Source: UBA4742 sp037138595 (lineage in GTDB: Bacteria > Actinomycetota > Acidimicrobiia > Acidimicrobiales > Acidimicrobilacustridaceae). From it: a stretch of DNA of 64,000 nt. The stretch spans positions 1-64,000 of the forward strand of contig JBAXIB010000017.1 of the NCBI GenBank assembly GCA_037138595.1. The letters are read 5' to 3'. The notes below the pieces were generated by a model, which saw only the letters and a program-made list of their open reading frames with translations, was not told the origin of the DNA and searched no databases. A program made the translations under genes and the position numbers. Positions 34,051-41,226 of this stretch are shown piece after piece. How positions within the stretch are numbered: position 1 is the stretch's first letter; each line of letters starts with the position of its first letter.

Positions 34051-34791
34051 TTACATGCCGCGAAATTCCGGCGGCCGGCGATCCCGAAATGCCGCGAGGC
34101 CCTCTTGAAGGTCAGCACTCGACCACGCGGCATCGAATGCATGGCGGTAAGTCGTGCTCCACTCACCGACTACCTCAGCCTCGTTGAGACCAACTTTGAA
34201 CCCAGCAACAGTCAACGGCGCGAGCGCGCCGATCAATTCAGCCCAGGCCATCGCATCGGCGACAAGGTCACCGGGAGAAGAAATTCGTTGGACGAAACCA
34301 AGTTCGAAGGCTTGTTGGCCTGAATAGGTCTCGGCCGCTAAGCACATTGCCCGAGCCACTCCCTGGCCAACGAACCCGATGAGGCGCTGCAATGTCCATT
34401 GGTCGGTCATCAGTCCGAGTTTCGCCGCCGGGATCCCAAAGGTCGCACCAGCAGTTGAAACCCGCAGGTCACTGGCAACCGCGAGTTGAACCCCGGCGCC
34501 CAATGCGACACCGTCGATCGCGGCAATCGAGACAAACGGAGCGGTTCGCAATCCATCGAGCAGGCGATGAAGCGCCTCGATAAAACGGTCATCTTCGACC
34601 GTGGTGAGGTCAGCGCCCGAGCAGAAATGCCCAGCCGTGCCAGTAAGAACCAGGACGCGAGAGCCAACCGATCGCGCATGGTCGAGGGCGGAAAGCAAAC
34701 CATCCACTGCATCATGGTCGAGTGCGTTGCGTCGCTCTGGCCGATCAATCGTGACCTCGGTGACGACGCCGTGCTGGTTCGTGCGTATCAC
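34051..34791 (-). CDS. Enoyl-CoA hydratase/isomerase family protein
   Basis: About 246 aa crotonase-fold enzyme. TIDRPERRNALDHDAVDGLL, the oxyanion-hole segment GHFCSGADLTTVEDD, and AIDGVALGAGVQLAVASDLR are visible. The usual second catalytic Glu pair is only partly preserved (FGIPAAKLGLMTDQWTLQRL), so the reaction (hydration, isomerisation or hydrolysis) is uncertain. GTG 34791 forms a GTGA overlap with the preceding gene's stop; a GTG at 34803 is an alternative. It is the second gene of a two-gene operon. Confidence 0.88.
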   Translation of the reverse strand: MIRTNQHGVVTEVTIDRPERRNALDHDAVDGLLSALDHARSVGSRVLVLTGTAGHFCSGADLTTVEDDRFIEALHRLLDGLRTAPFVSIAAIDGVALGAGVQLAVASDLRVSTAGATFGIPAAKLGLMTDQWTLQRLIGFVGQGVARAMCLAAETYSGQQAFELGFVQRISSPGDLVADAMAWAELIGALAPLTVAGFKVGLNEAEVVGEWSTTYRHAFDAAWSSADLQEGLAAFRDRRPPEFRGM

Positions 34792-35621
34792 GTTCCGGTC
34801 CACTTGGGGGCGCGCTTTTCGATAAAAGCCGCGATGCCTTCGGCGGCGTCGTTGGTTGCGGCGTTCACCGTCAGCAATGCATGAAGCAATGGGAGAGCTT
34901 CTGCCGCGGCTTCATCCCAACAATCGTAAAATGCCTGCCGTCCCAGTCGAAGGATCGCTGGAGACTTTGATGCCAATGTTGTCGCGAGTTCGTCGACAAC
35001 CTGATCAAGATCAGCCGCAGGAACGACTCGAGTGACGAAGCCAAGTCGATCGGCTTCTGCCGCATCAACCCGCCGACCCGTCATCATTAATTCGAGTGCC
35101 TTCTTGGGCGGCATCGACCGGACCAATGGCACGGTGATCATGTAAGGCCAGAGGCCAACATCGATTTCGGGAGTACCGAAAACCGCAGTCTCTGACGCGA
35201 TCACGAGATCGCAAGCGAGCGCCAATCCCATGCCACCGGCAAGCGCGAATCCATTTATCCGGGCGATTGTCGGCATGCCGAGATTCCAGAGGTCGTTGAA
35301 TAACGCGGCGAGTTCGCCTCGTAAATCATGCTGAGCCAGATGTCCCGCACCGGCGGCCATACCGGTCAGGTCAGCGCCGGCACAAAAAGCTTGATCCCCG
35401 GCTCCAGTAATCACGACAACTCGAGCTGCGTCATTGGTTTTTACTTCTCGAAGCAGGCGTCGCAGCTCGATAAGCATGTCCCAAGACAGCGAATTGCGCT
35501 TGGCCGGACGATTCAACGTGAGCCGGGCGACGCCATTGGCGAGATCAAAACGAATGTCCGGCAAATCCGACGAATCATCCGATTGCCCAGTCGCAGGTTC
35601 AGCACTTTGGGGTTCAGCCAT
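34788..35621 (-). CDS. Enoyl-CoA hydratase/isomerase family protein
   Basis: About 277 aa. NGVARLTLNRPAKRNSLSWD, the oxyanion motif QAFCAGADLTGMAAG and ARINGFALAGGMGLALACDL place it in the crotonase superfamily. Region FGTPEIDVGLWPYMITVPLV carries the Glu/Asp positions used by hydratases in a non-standard form, so it may not be a classical hydratase. An N-terminal extension of about 25 residues is acidic and low in complexity. ATG 35621 has TACGGT six bases before it; the intervening GCGGAG could also serve as a Shine-Dalgarno. It leads the pair. Confidence 0.88.
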   Translation of the reverse strand: MAEPQSAEPATGQSDDSSDLPDIRFDLANGVARLTLNRPAKRNSLSWDMLIELRRLLREVKTNDAARVVVITGAGDQAFCAGADLTGMAAGAGHLAQHDLRGELAALFNDLWNLGMPTIARINGFALAGGMGLALACDLVIASETAVFGTPEIDVGLWPYMITVPLVRSMPPKKALELMMTGRRVDAAEADRLGFVTRVVPAADLDQVVDELATTLASKSPAILRLGRQAFYDCWDEAAAEALPLLHALLTVNAATNDAAEGIAAFIEKRAPKWTGT

Positions 35622-35627
35622 CTCCGC

Positions 35628-35633
35628 ACCGTA
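35628..35633 (-). promoter_or_regulatory. -10 box TACGGT, leaderless-type promoter
   Basis: On the minus strand TACGGT is followed by GCGGAG and ATG 35621. This is a perfect TANNNT-N6-start match. Confidence 0.5.
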
Positions 35634-35668
35634 CTCAGAGCCGAGGGTACGGGGAGGTACTCGCCAAA

Positions 35669-35695
35669 GATGGGCCCCAAGGATGGGCTCCAAGG
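35669..35695. repeat. Two 13-bp direct repeats in a divergent promoter region
   Basis: GATGGGCCCCAAG (35669) is followed directly by GATGGGCTCCAAG (35682), one substitution apart. It lies in the 164-bp gap between the hydratase operon and the PAS-GGDEF-EAL gene; nothing else is evident there. It could be a regulator site or slippage. Confidence 0.4.
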
Positions 35696-35785
35696 TGATT
35701 CCGATTGCAGTGGATTGGCGATTTCGCTTGATTTTTGAAGTCCCGAGCCGAAAGATGTCGGGAGACCAATTAGCGTTTGGATGTC

Positions 35786-38050
35786 ATGACTGATTGTTGG
35801 CTGGACAAAATCGCGCAATCTAGGACCACCGTCGTTATCGACGAACGTCCCTTAATGCCCCGAACCAGCTCCTGGATTTCAGAAGAAATCATCGATGCAT
35901 CGATCGCTGAAGCTGCAGTCAACACGCAACTTCCATTGTCCGAGAGTTACCACCGACGAGTGCTAGTGCATAGCGATGACGCTGCGATTGTCGTCGATCC
36001 TCAAGCAGGAGTCGTCTATGCCAGCCCTGCTATTGAACGAGTTATAGGCATATCTCCCAATCAATTCATGGGTCGATTGGCAGCCGAATTCGTGCATCCC
36101 GATGATGTGCCAATCGTCCTCGCGAAACGCAAGGAAGCGTCGATTAACGGCTATAGCGGTCCCGCCGAAATACGCGGGCTTCATGGCGATGGCACCTACC
36201 ACTGGTTCGATGCCGAATGGTGGCGCCTTGCCGAAGACAACTCCGAACGTGTCGTCATGCACCTTCGCGCCGCGGGCGAACGACGCGCCGCAAAAGCTGC
36301 CCTCATCCGCAGCGAGGCTCGCCTGTCCCAGCTACATCGAAGCGGTTCGGACATCGTGATCGTCCTTGGCGACATGGACCTCACCGCGACCTACCTCGGG
36401 CCATCGGTCGAACGAATCCTTGGCTGGGCCCCCGAAGACTTCACCGCCGAGGACTGGTCAACCCACATCCACCCCGATGACGTGAGTTACCTGACCGACG
36501 CCATCACCGTTGCCGGAAGCAACGGTGCGAATTCATCGGACGGTGAATTCCGAATCCGTCACCTCGATGGGCGCTGGCGCTGGATGGACTTCAGCGTCCA
36601 AAACATGTCGTCAGACCCGTTCGTCGAAGGACTTGTCATCCATGCACACGATGTCACTGATCGACATAATGCTGAAGACGAACTCAGCCGCTTGACCCTG
36701 ACTGACGTTCTCACCGGCCTCGCAAACCGCACACTGCTCTTGGATCGAATCGAACTCGCGCTCGATCGCGCGCGTTTGGCCCGAACCCAAGTAGCGGTAC
36801 TCGTCTGCGACCTCGATAATTTCAAGGTCCTCAATGACGTGCTCGGTTATCGCCACGGCGACGAAGTCCTCACCGAGTTTGGACGTCGGATCGAGTCGAT
36901 CGTTCCTCGGGGTGACACTGCTGCCCGCACGGCGGGCGATGAATACGCAGTGTGTCTCGAGTTGGACTTAGGGGGACACGCTGCCATAACCATCGCCGAG
37001 CAGATTCGATCGGCGATTGCAGTTCCGTTCGATTTCGGAAGTGGCGAGTTTCAACTCACCATGAGTGTTGGAGTCGCATTAGCCACAAACGAGTCGGTTC
37101 CAAGCACGCTGCTTCGTGACGCAAGTGCTGCACTGCACCGCGCTAAGGCCGCTGGGCGCAATCAGGTCGCCATGTTTGAGCAAGAAACGCGTGACTCGGC
37201 AGTTCACCGCCTCGGGATTCAAGCTGCGCTCGAGCGCGCCGTCGAAGAAAACCAATTCGTGCTGCATTTTCAGCCCGCTTACGACGTATGCAGCGGTCGA
37301 ATCGTCTCAACCGAAGCGCTCATCCGCTGGGAGCACCCTGAACGGGGTTTGCTCGGTCCTGCACACTTCATCGGCGATGCCGAATCGACCGGCCAGATCA
37401 TCCAATTGGGAGCATGGGTCGCCGAAAATGCGGCCCGCGTGGCCGCAAACTGGAATTTTGGCGATGTCGACAACCGGCGAACCATGTGGATTAACGCCTC
37501 AGCCCGCGAACTCAATTCGGCGAGGTATGTCGAACACCTACTTGAAACGATTCAAGGAGTCGACCTTCCGCCCGATTGTTTCGGAATCGAAATCACTGAA
37601 TCCATGCTGCTCGATACGGGAACTAGCGTGAACGAAGTCCTTCGCGACATCCATGAGGCCGGACTGCGCATCGCGATTGACGACTTCGGCACCGGGTATT
37701 CATCACTCACCTACCTCAAACGATTCGATGTCGATGCCATCAAGATCGACCAATCGTTTGTCGCCGGACTCGGAATCCACGCCGATGATTTCTCGATCGT
37801 GAGCGCGATCACGGGTCTGGGCCAGGCACTGGATTTGTCCGTCATCGCCGAAGGCGTCGAAACCACTCAACAACTTGATTTACTGATTGAAATTGGATGC
37901 AACCAGGTCAGTGGATTCGGCCTCTGTCGACCTCAGGCTGAAGGCGATTTGGTGCTGTTCCTCAATCAAGCCCTCGCTGATCGACGCCGCGAGGCCGAGC
38001 AACTCGAAGCACGCCTTGAACTGACTCAGCAATTAACCAATCCAAGTTGA
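35786..38050 (+). CDS. PAS-PAS-GGDEF-EAL protein, probable c-di-GMP phosphodiesterase
   Basis: About 754 aa, no membrane segment. Two PAS domains (roughly residues 50-170 and 175-295; DDAAIVVDPQAGVVYASPAI and GDMDLTATYLGPSVERILGW) lead to GGDEF (to about 460) and EAL. The GGDEF signature is degenerate (RTAGDEYAVCL, AGDEY), so cyclase activity is doubtful. The EAL site looks complete: STEALIRWEHPERG, MWINASARELN, GIEITESMLLD and IAIDDFGTGYSSLTYLK. c-di-GMP breakdown, perhaps with GTP sensing by GGDEF, is the inference. ATG 35786 is used; TTG 35777 is three codons earlier. Stands alone. Confidence 0.9.
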   Translation: MTDCWLDKIAQSRTTVVIDERPLMPRTSSWISEEIIDASIAEAAVNTQLPLSESYHRRVLVHSDDAAIVVDPQAGVVYASPAIERVIGISPNQFMGRLAAEFVHPDDVPIVLAKRKEASINGYSGPAEIRGLHGDGTYHWFDAEWWRLAEDNSERVVMHLRAAGERRAAKAALIRSEARLSQLHRSGSDIVIVLGDMDLTATYLGPSVERILGWAPEDFTAEDWSTHIHPDDVSYLTDAITVAGSNGANSSDGEFRIRHLDGRWRWMDFSVQNMSSDPFVEGLVIHAHDVTDRHNAEDELSRLTLTDVLTGLANRTLLLDRIELALDRARLARTQVAVLVCDLDNFKVLNDVLGYRHGDEVLTEFGRRIESIVPRGDTAARTAGDEYAVCLELDLGGHAAITIAEQIRSAIAVPFDFGSGEFQLTMSVGVALATNESVPSTLLRDASAALHRAKAAGRNQVAMFEQETRDSAVHRLGIQAALERAVEENQFVLHFQPAYDVCSGRIVSTEALIRWEHPERGLLGPAHFIGDAESTGQIIQLGAWVAENAARVAANWNFGDVDNRRTMWINASARELNSARYVEHLLETIQGVDLPPDCFGIEITESMLLDTGTSVNEVLRDIHEAGLRIAIDDFGTGYSSLTYLKRFDVDAIKIDQSFVAGLGIHADDFSIVSAITGLGQALDLSVIAEGVETTQQLDLLIEIGCNQVSGFGLCRPQAEGDLVLFLNQALADRRREAEQLEARLELTQQLTNPS

Positions 38051-38099
38051 ACGCGAACCTTCTTCGAGCGGGATCCGCGCTCCAAGCCACGACCGATCG

Positions 38100-38105
38100 T
38101 AGCGT
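38100..38105 (+). promoter_or_regulatory. -10 box TAGCGT, leaderless-type promoter
   Basis: TAGCGT is followed by TGCGCC and ATG 38112. The match supports both the start and the reality of this hypothetical gene. Confidence 0.5.
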
Positions 38106-38111
38106 TGCGCC

Positions 38112-38672
38112 ATGTTTATGAAGTTGAAACGCAGGAAATCAGATGCCCTAGGCCCGCAACCGTCGGGTGAGAATCTTCCGCTAGGCGCTGAAGCCGCTAT
38201 TTGGTCCATCCTCGAAACCATCCCTGATCCGAGAAACCACCTTGCGCTCTCGCGAGATCCAACCGCCGAGGTGACGCTGAGTCCCGCGGCAATTAACGAA
38301 GCACTCGCCCTCGCCATTCCGTGGACCGAAATACCATCGGGCGTCGATATTGCCGGTCCATTCGGTGCCCTCCGGCAGACTGAAGCGACAATCCGAATGG
38401 TCGACCCGCCCCTAGACACCGAGCTGACCCGGCAAGCCGAAATCAAGTGGGCGACCGCTGAGGACACCGATAACACCGCCACCATTGATGCCATGCACCG
38501 ATCCACTCCATCAGGAATTCGTTGGGCTGATGATGCAGTCGCAGTTCGCGGGGTTACTTGGCCAGATCAATCAAGCAGCCAAGAAGTTTCACGTGCAGAA
38601 TCCGCACTCACAGAACCCGAGACTGCCAAAATCCAGACTGCCGAGGGTGATCAGTTTGCTAAGGGCGCTTGA
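38112..38672 (+). CDS. Hypothetical protein
   Basis: About 186 aa, soluble, no signal peptide, no recognised family. The N-terminus is basic (MKLKRRKSD), the middle is ordered-looking (LGAEAAIWSILETIPDPRNH; INEALALAIPWTEIPSG), and the last 50 residues are acidic and Ser/Glu-rich, probably disordered. A leaderless-type promoter directly precedes ATG 38112. It overlaps the 3' end of the glycoside hydrolase tail to tail by 22 bp. A minus-strand frame at 38033-38506 is less likely to be the real gene. Confidence 0.55.
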   Translation: MFMKLKRRKSDALGPQPSGENLPLGAEAAIWSILETIPDPRNHLALSRDPTAEVTLSPAAINEALALAIPWTEIPSGVDIAGPFGALRQTEATIRMVDPPLDTELTRQAEIKWATAEDTDNTATIDAMHRSTPSGIRWADDAVAVRGVTWPDQSSSQEVSRAESALTEPETAKIQTAEGDQFAKGA

Positions 38673-39853
38673 GCGCTAACCACCGCGGCGAGCGCCGTCC
38701 ATGACTGGGGAATCGCACCGAGCCCTTCGCCGGTGTCTGGTTGCCAGTATTCGGCGAAGTCCGACCGCAATGCACCGTTGACCAAGCAATTTCCCAATCG
38801 CGCAGCCAGCGAATCCAACTGTTGTCGCTTTGCCGCGACCCAAAACAGATACGTGAGCTGTGGCCACGCCGGGCCGCGCCAATAGGCCCGCAGGTCAAAC
38901 GACGGTTCGAGACGATGAGTTGACGCAGGACCAACATCGGCTGCAAACGCTGACTCATTGTCAATTTCCGCCCACGCACCTGCCCGAACGCTCTCATCGG
39001 TCGTGACCAGTATCCCGAGAAGCGCATCAAGCGTTCGAACCGCCGCCGTCTTGCTTGGACCAACACCAACTCGGTCGGTCCAAGTCATTCGATCCGAATT
39101 CCACCTTTGGTCAAGCGCCGCCGCGATTTCGACAGCATCGGATTCAAGCTGCTGGTCTCCCGTCACGCTTGCCAATTCCGCAGCATTGAATGAAACCAAC
39201 GCCGAAAACCCGGCCGAGGCCACTTCGAATGCGTTACTTCCAATGGGCGAACTAGTCGCACCTAGAGCTCGGCCCGTGTCCCCGATGAGCGCACCTGCGA
39301 GCTCACCGCGCAACGCTTTGCCGCGTTCGAAAGTCCACGAGCCGTCGATCCATCCGTCCCAGCGAGGACTGTCATCACAGCCCGACTCCCATGGATGAAC
39401 AATGACTATGCCGGTGCCGAGACGCATGCGCTGATCAATCAAGAATCTCAAACCACGGCGCGCACGCTCGATCGTGTCGGCGCCAACGTTGACCCCAAGC
39501 CGAGTGAGCTCGGCTACGGCATGGCCGTACATCGGCGGCTGGGTGATCGAGCTGGTGACCTTTCGCCCCCAAAACGCTGCATGGGTGTCGCCGCCTTGCC
39601 AGTAGGTCATGTGGGGTACGAATCCGTCGCCTGCTTGGTGCGCAAGCACATTGGCTAGCTCGGTTCTCGCACGTTCAGCTTCGCCAAGGTGAGCCCAGCA
39701 AATCGAATGAAAACAGGAATCCCACAGCCATTGCCACGGATACGTCGTAGCATTCGGCACGCAAAACCCCGGTTCGCGCCAGTGCAACTCGAGGATCTCC
39801 CGGGCTCGGCGCGCTACCTCAACGGGATCGCCCGGTATGGTGTCGCGGCTCAC
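38651..39853 (-). CDS. GH63-like glycoside hydrolase (MGH/GgH type)
   Basis: About 400 aa (alpha/alpha)6-barrel enzyme. GFCVPNATTYPWQWLWDSCF, DGFVPHMTYWQGGDTHAAFW, IVHPWESGCDDSPRWDGW with its catalytic-type Asp, and RAYWRGPAWPQLTYLFW are characteristic of the group that includes mannosylglycerate and glucosylglycerate hydrolases. The substrate is not certain; the divergent glycosyltransferase hints at glycerate-type or similar solutes. I chose GTG 39853, since the frame back to 40024 runs over the start of that glycosyltransferase and translates to low-complexity sequence. Confidence 0.78.
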   Translation of the reverse strand: MSRDTIPGDPVEVARRAREILELHWREPGFCVPNATTYPWQWLWDSCFHSICWAHLGEAERARTELANVLAHQAGDGFVPHMTYWQGGDTHAAFWGRKVTSSITQPPMYGHAVAELTRLGVNVGADTIERARRGLRFLIDQRMRLGTGIVIVHPWESGCDDSPRWDGWIDGSWTFERGKALRGELAGALIGDTGRALGATSSPIGSNAFEVASAGFSALVSFNAAELASVTGDQQLESDAVEIAAALDQRWNSDRMTWTDRVGVGPSKTAAVRTLDALLGILVTTDESVRAGAWAEIDNESAFAADVGPASTHRLEPSFDLRAYWRGPAWPQLTYLFWVAAKRQQLDSLAARLGNCLVNGALRSDFAEYWQPDTGEGLGAIPQSWTALAAVVSAQAPLAN

Positions 39854-39872
39854 TGATCGACGGTTTCGAACT

Positions 39873-39879
39873 GAGAGGA
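39873..39879 (+). promoter_or_regulatory. Shine-Dalgarno sequence deciding an ATT start
   Basis: GAGAGGA lies seven bases before ATT 39887. It follows an in-frame TGA (39872-39874) and is the only ribosome-binding signal upstream of the conserved N-terminus of the glycosyltransferase. Confidence 0.55.
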
Positions 39880-39886
39880 AATTCCC

Positions 39887-40915
39887 ATTACCACCTGCGC
39901 AATCGTCTCGTTTCGACTTGGACTCAACGACGGTGTTTCCATCGTCGCTGACACTTGGGCCGACGCGCTTAGGTCCTTTGGTTTTGACGTCACGACCGTT
40001 GCCGGTGAAGGTCCGGTCGACCACATCGTCGACGGCCTTGCGATCGGTGCCAAAAACGCGCCGAGTCTTGACGAAGTAACGGCCGTACTCGCTGATGCCG
40101 ACCTCGTCGTTGTCGAAAATCTCTGCACGATTCCGATGAACTTACCGGCAGCACGCGTTCTGTCAACGGTTCTCGCCGGCAGACCAGCGATCATGCATCA
40201 CCACGATCCGCCTTGGCAACGCGATCGGTTCGCCCAAGTGACTGAACTCCCTACTGATGACCCCCATTGGCGTCATGTCACGATCAACCAACTCACGCAA
40301 CGCCAGTTCGCTCAGCGCGGCATGACTGCGACCACTATTTACAACGGCTTTGGGACCCACCTCCCCCCCGGTGATCGCGACGGAATTCGCCGCAAACTCG
40401 GCGTCGATCAGGACGAACTGTTACTAGTTCATCCGGTTCGCGCGATTCCCCGGAAGGATGTTCCCGCGGCCATCGCTCTGTGCGAGCAACTCGATGCAAC
40501 CTATTGGCTGCTAGGACCGGCTGAAGACGGCTATGGCGCCGAACTCGACGCGGTCCTCAGCCAGGCCAGTTGTCGCGTGATCCGCCAAAGCCTGCCCCAC
40601 GGACCCGACATCTATGCCGCGCCCGACGTCGTCGTGTTTCCGTCTACCTGGGAAGGGTTCGGAAATCCACCGATCGAAGCGGCGATTGCCAGACGACCGG
40701 TCGCCGTTGGTCCCTATCCGGTCGGCAACGAACTGCGAGCGATGGGATTCCGATGGTTCGATGTCGACCGACCCGCACCGCTCCGCCGGTGGCTTAACCA
40801 TCGAGATCCTTTACTTCTCGACACCAATCAGCGCATCGCCCGCGAGTTCTTTTCGATCGAAGCCATGACCGAGGCACTGCGAAACCTTCTCGATGAGGCA
40901 GGCTGGTTGCCATGA
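39887..40915 (+). CDS. GT4-type glycosyltransferase with apparent ATT start codon
   Basis: About 342 aa. The N-terminal strand and Gly-rich loop TCAIVSFRLGLNDGVSIVAD and the C-terminal donor site ADVVVFPSTWEGFGNPPIEA (E-x7-E) with LLVHPVRAIPRKDVPAAIAL define a GT-B, family-4-like transferase. The first canonical codon is ATG 40136, but using it would delete about 83 residues, including the N-terminal nucleotide-fold strand. No ATG, GTG, TTG or CTG occurs between the in-frame TGA at 39872 and 40136; ATT 39887 is correctly spaced from GAGAGGA. Overlaps the next gene by ATGA. Acceptor unknown; pairing with the divergent GH63-like hydrolase is suggestive. Confidence 0.75.
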   Translation: MTTCAIVSFRLGLNDGVSIVADTWADALRSFGFDVTTVAGEGPVDHIVDGLAIGAKNAPSLDEVTAVLADADLVVVENLCTIPMNLPAARVLSTVLAGRPAIMHHHDPPWQRDRFAQVTELPTDDPHWRHVTINQLTQRQFAQRGMTATTIYNGFGTHLPPGDRDGIRRKLGVDQDELLLVHPVRAIPRKDVPAAIALCEQLDATYWLLGPAEDGYGAELDAVLSQASCRVIRQSLPHGPDIYAAPDVVVFPSTWEGFGNPPIEAAIARRPVAVGPYPVGNELRAMGFRWFDVDRPAPLRRWLNHRDPLLLDTNQRIAREFFSIEAMTEALRNLLDEAGWLP

Positions 40916-41226
40916 GCTTTGAGACCAACTCCGGATCACTCCCCGACAGCGATCCGAACGACGAGTCCGATGTTTCGATTGACCTAGTCCGAGCACGACG
41001 CAAAACGTTCGAGCGCTTTTCGTCTATTGGACGCCGATGCGGGTATGCGCTGTTCGGAATCGCCATTGTTTTCTTCGCGATCGGTTTCGCCACTGGGTTC
41101 CCCCAACGAGTTGGCTTCACCATCGAATTTTGCCTGCTGCTCGGATCCATCCTGCTTGCGCCCTCGCTGGTCGTTGGATATGCAGTAAAGGCTGCCGAAC
41201 GCGAAGACCGAGAAAACGGGCGCTAA
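40912..41226 (+). CDS. Small two-helix membrane protein
   Basis: 104 aa. An acidic N-tail (SLPDSDPNDESD), a basic patch, then two hydrophobic segments (CGYALFGIAIVFFAIGFATG; FTIEFCLLLGSILLAPSLVV) and a charged C-tail. No family recognised; it resembles small actinobacterial helper membrane proteins. Its ATG overlaps the glycosyltransferase stop by four bases, so the two are co-translated. Its TAA overlaps the TAG of the convergent mftF in the four bases CTAA at 41223-41226. Confidence 0.75.
   Translation: MSFETNSGSLPDSDPNDESDVSIDLVRARRKTFERFSSIGRRCGYALFGIAIVFFAIGFATGFPQRVGFTIEFCLLLGSILLAPSLVVGYAVKAAEREDRENGR

Noticed and set aside
38033..38506. Minus-strand frame of 157 codons opposite the hypothetical gene
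   Set aside because: Ser/Arg/Ala-rich, no start signal, and the opposite strand has a leaderless-type promoter at the correct distance.
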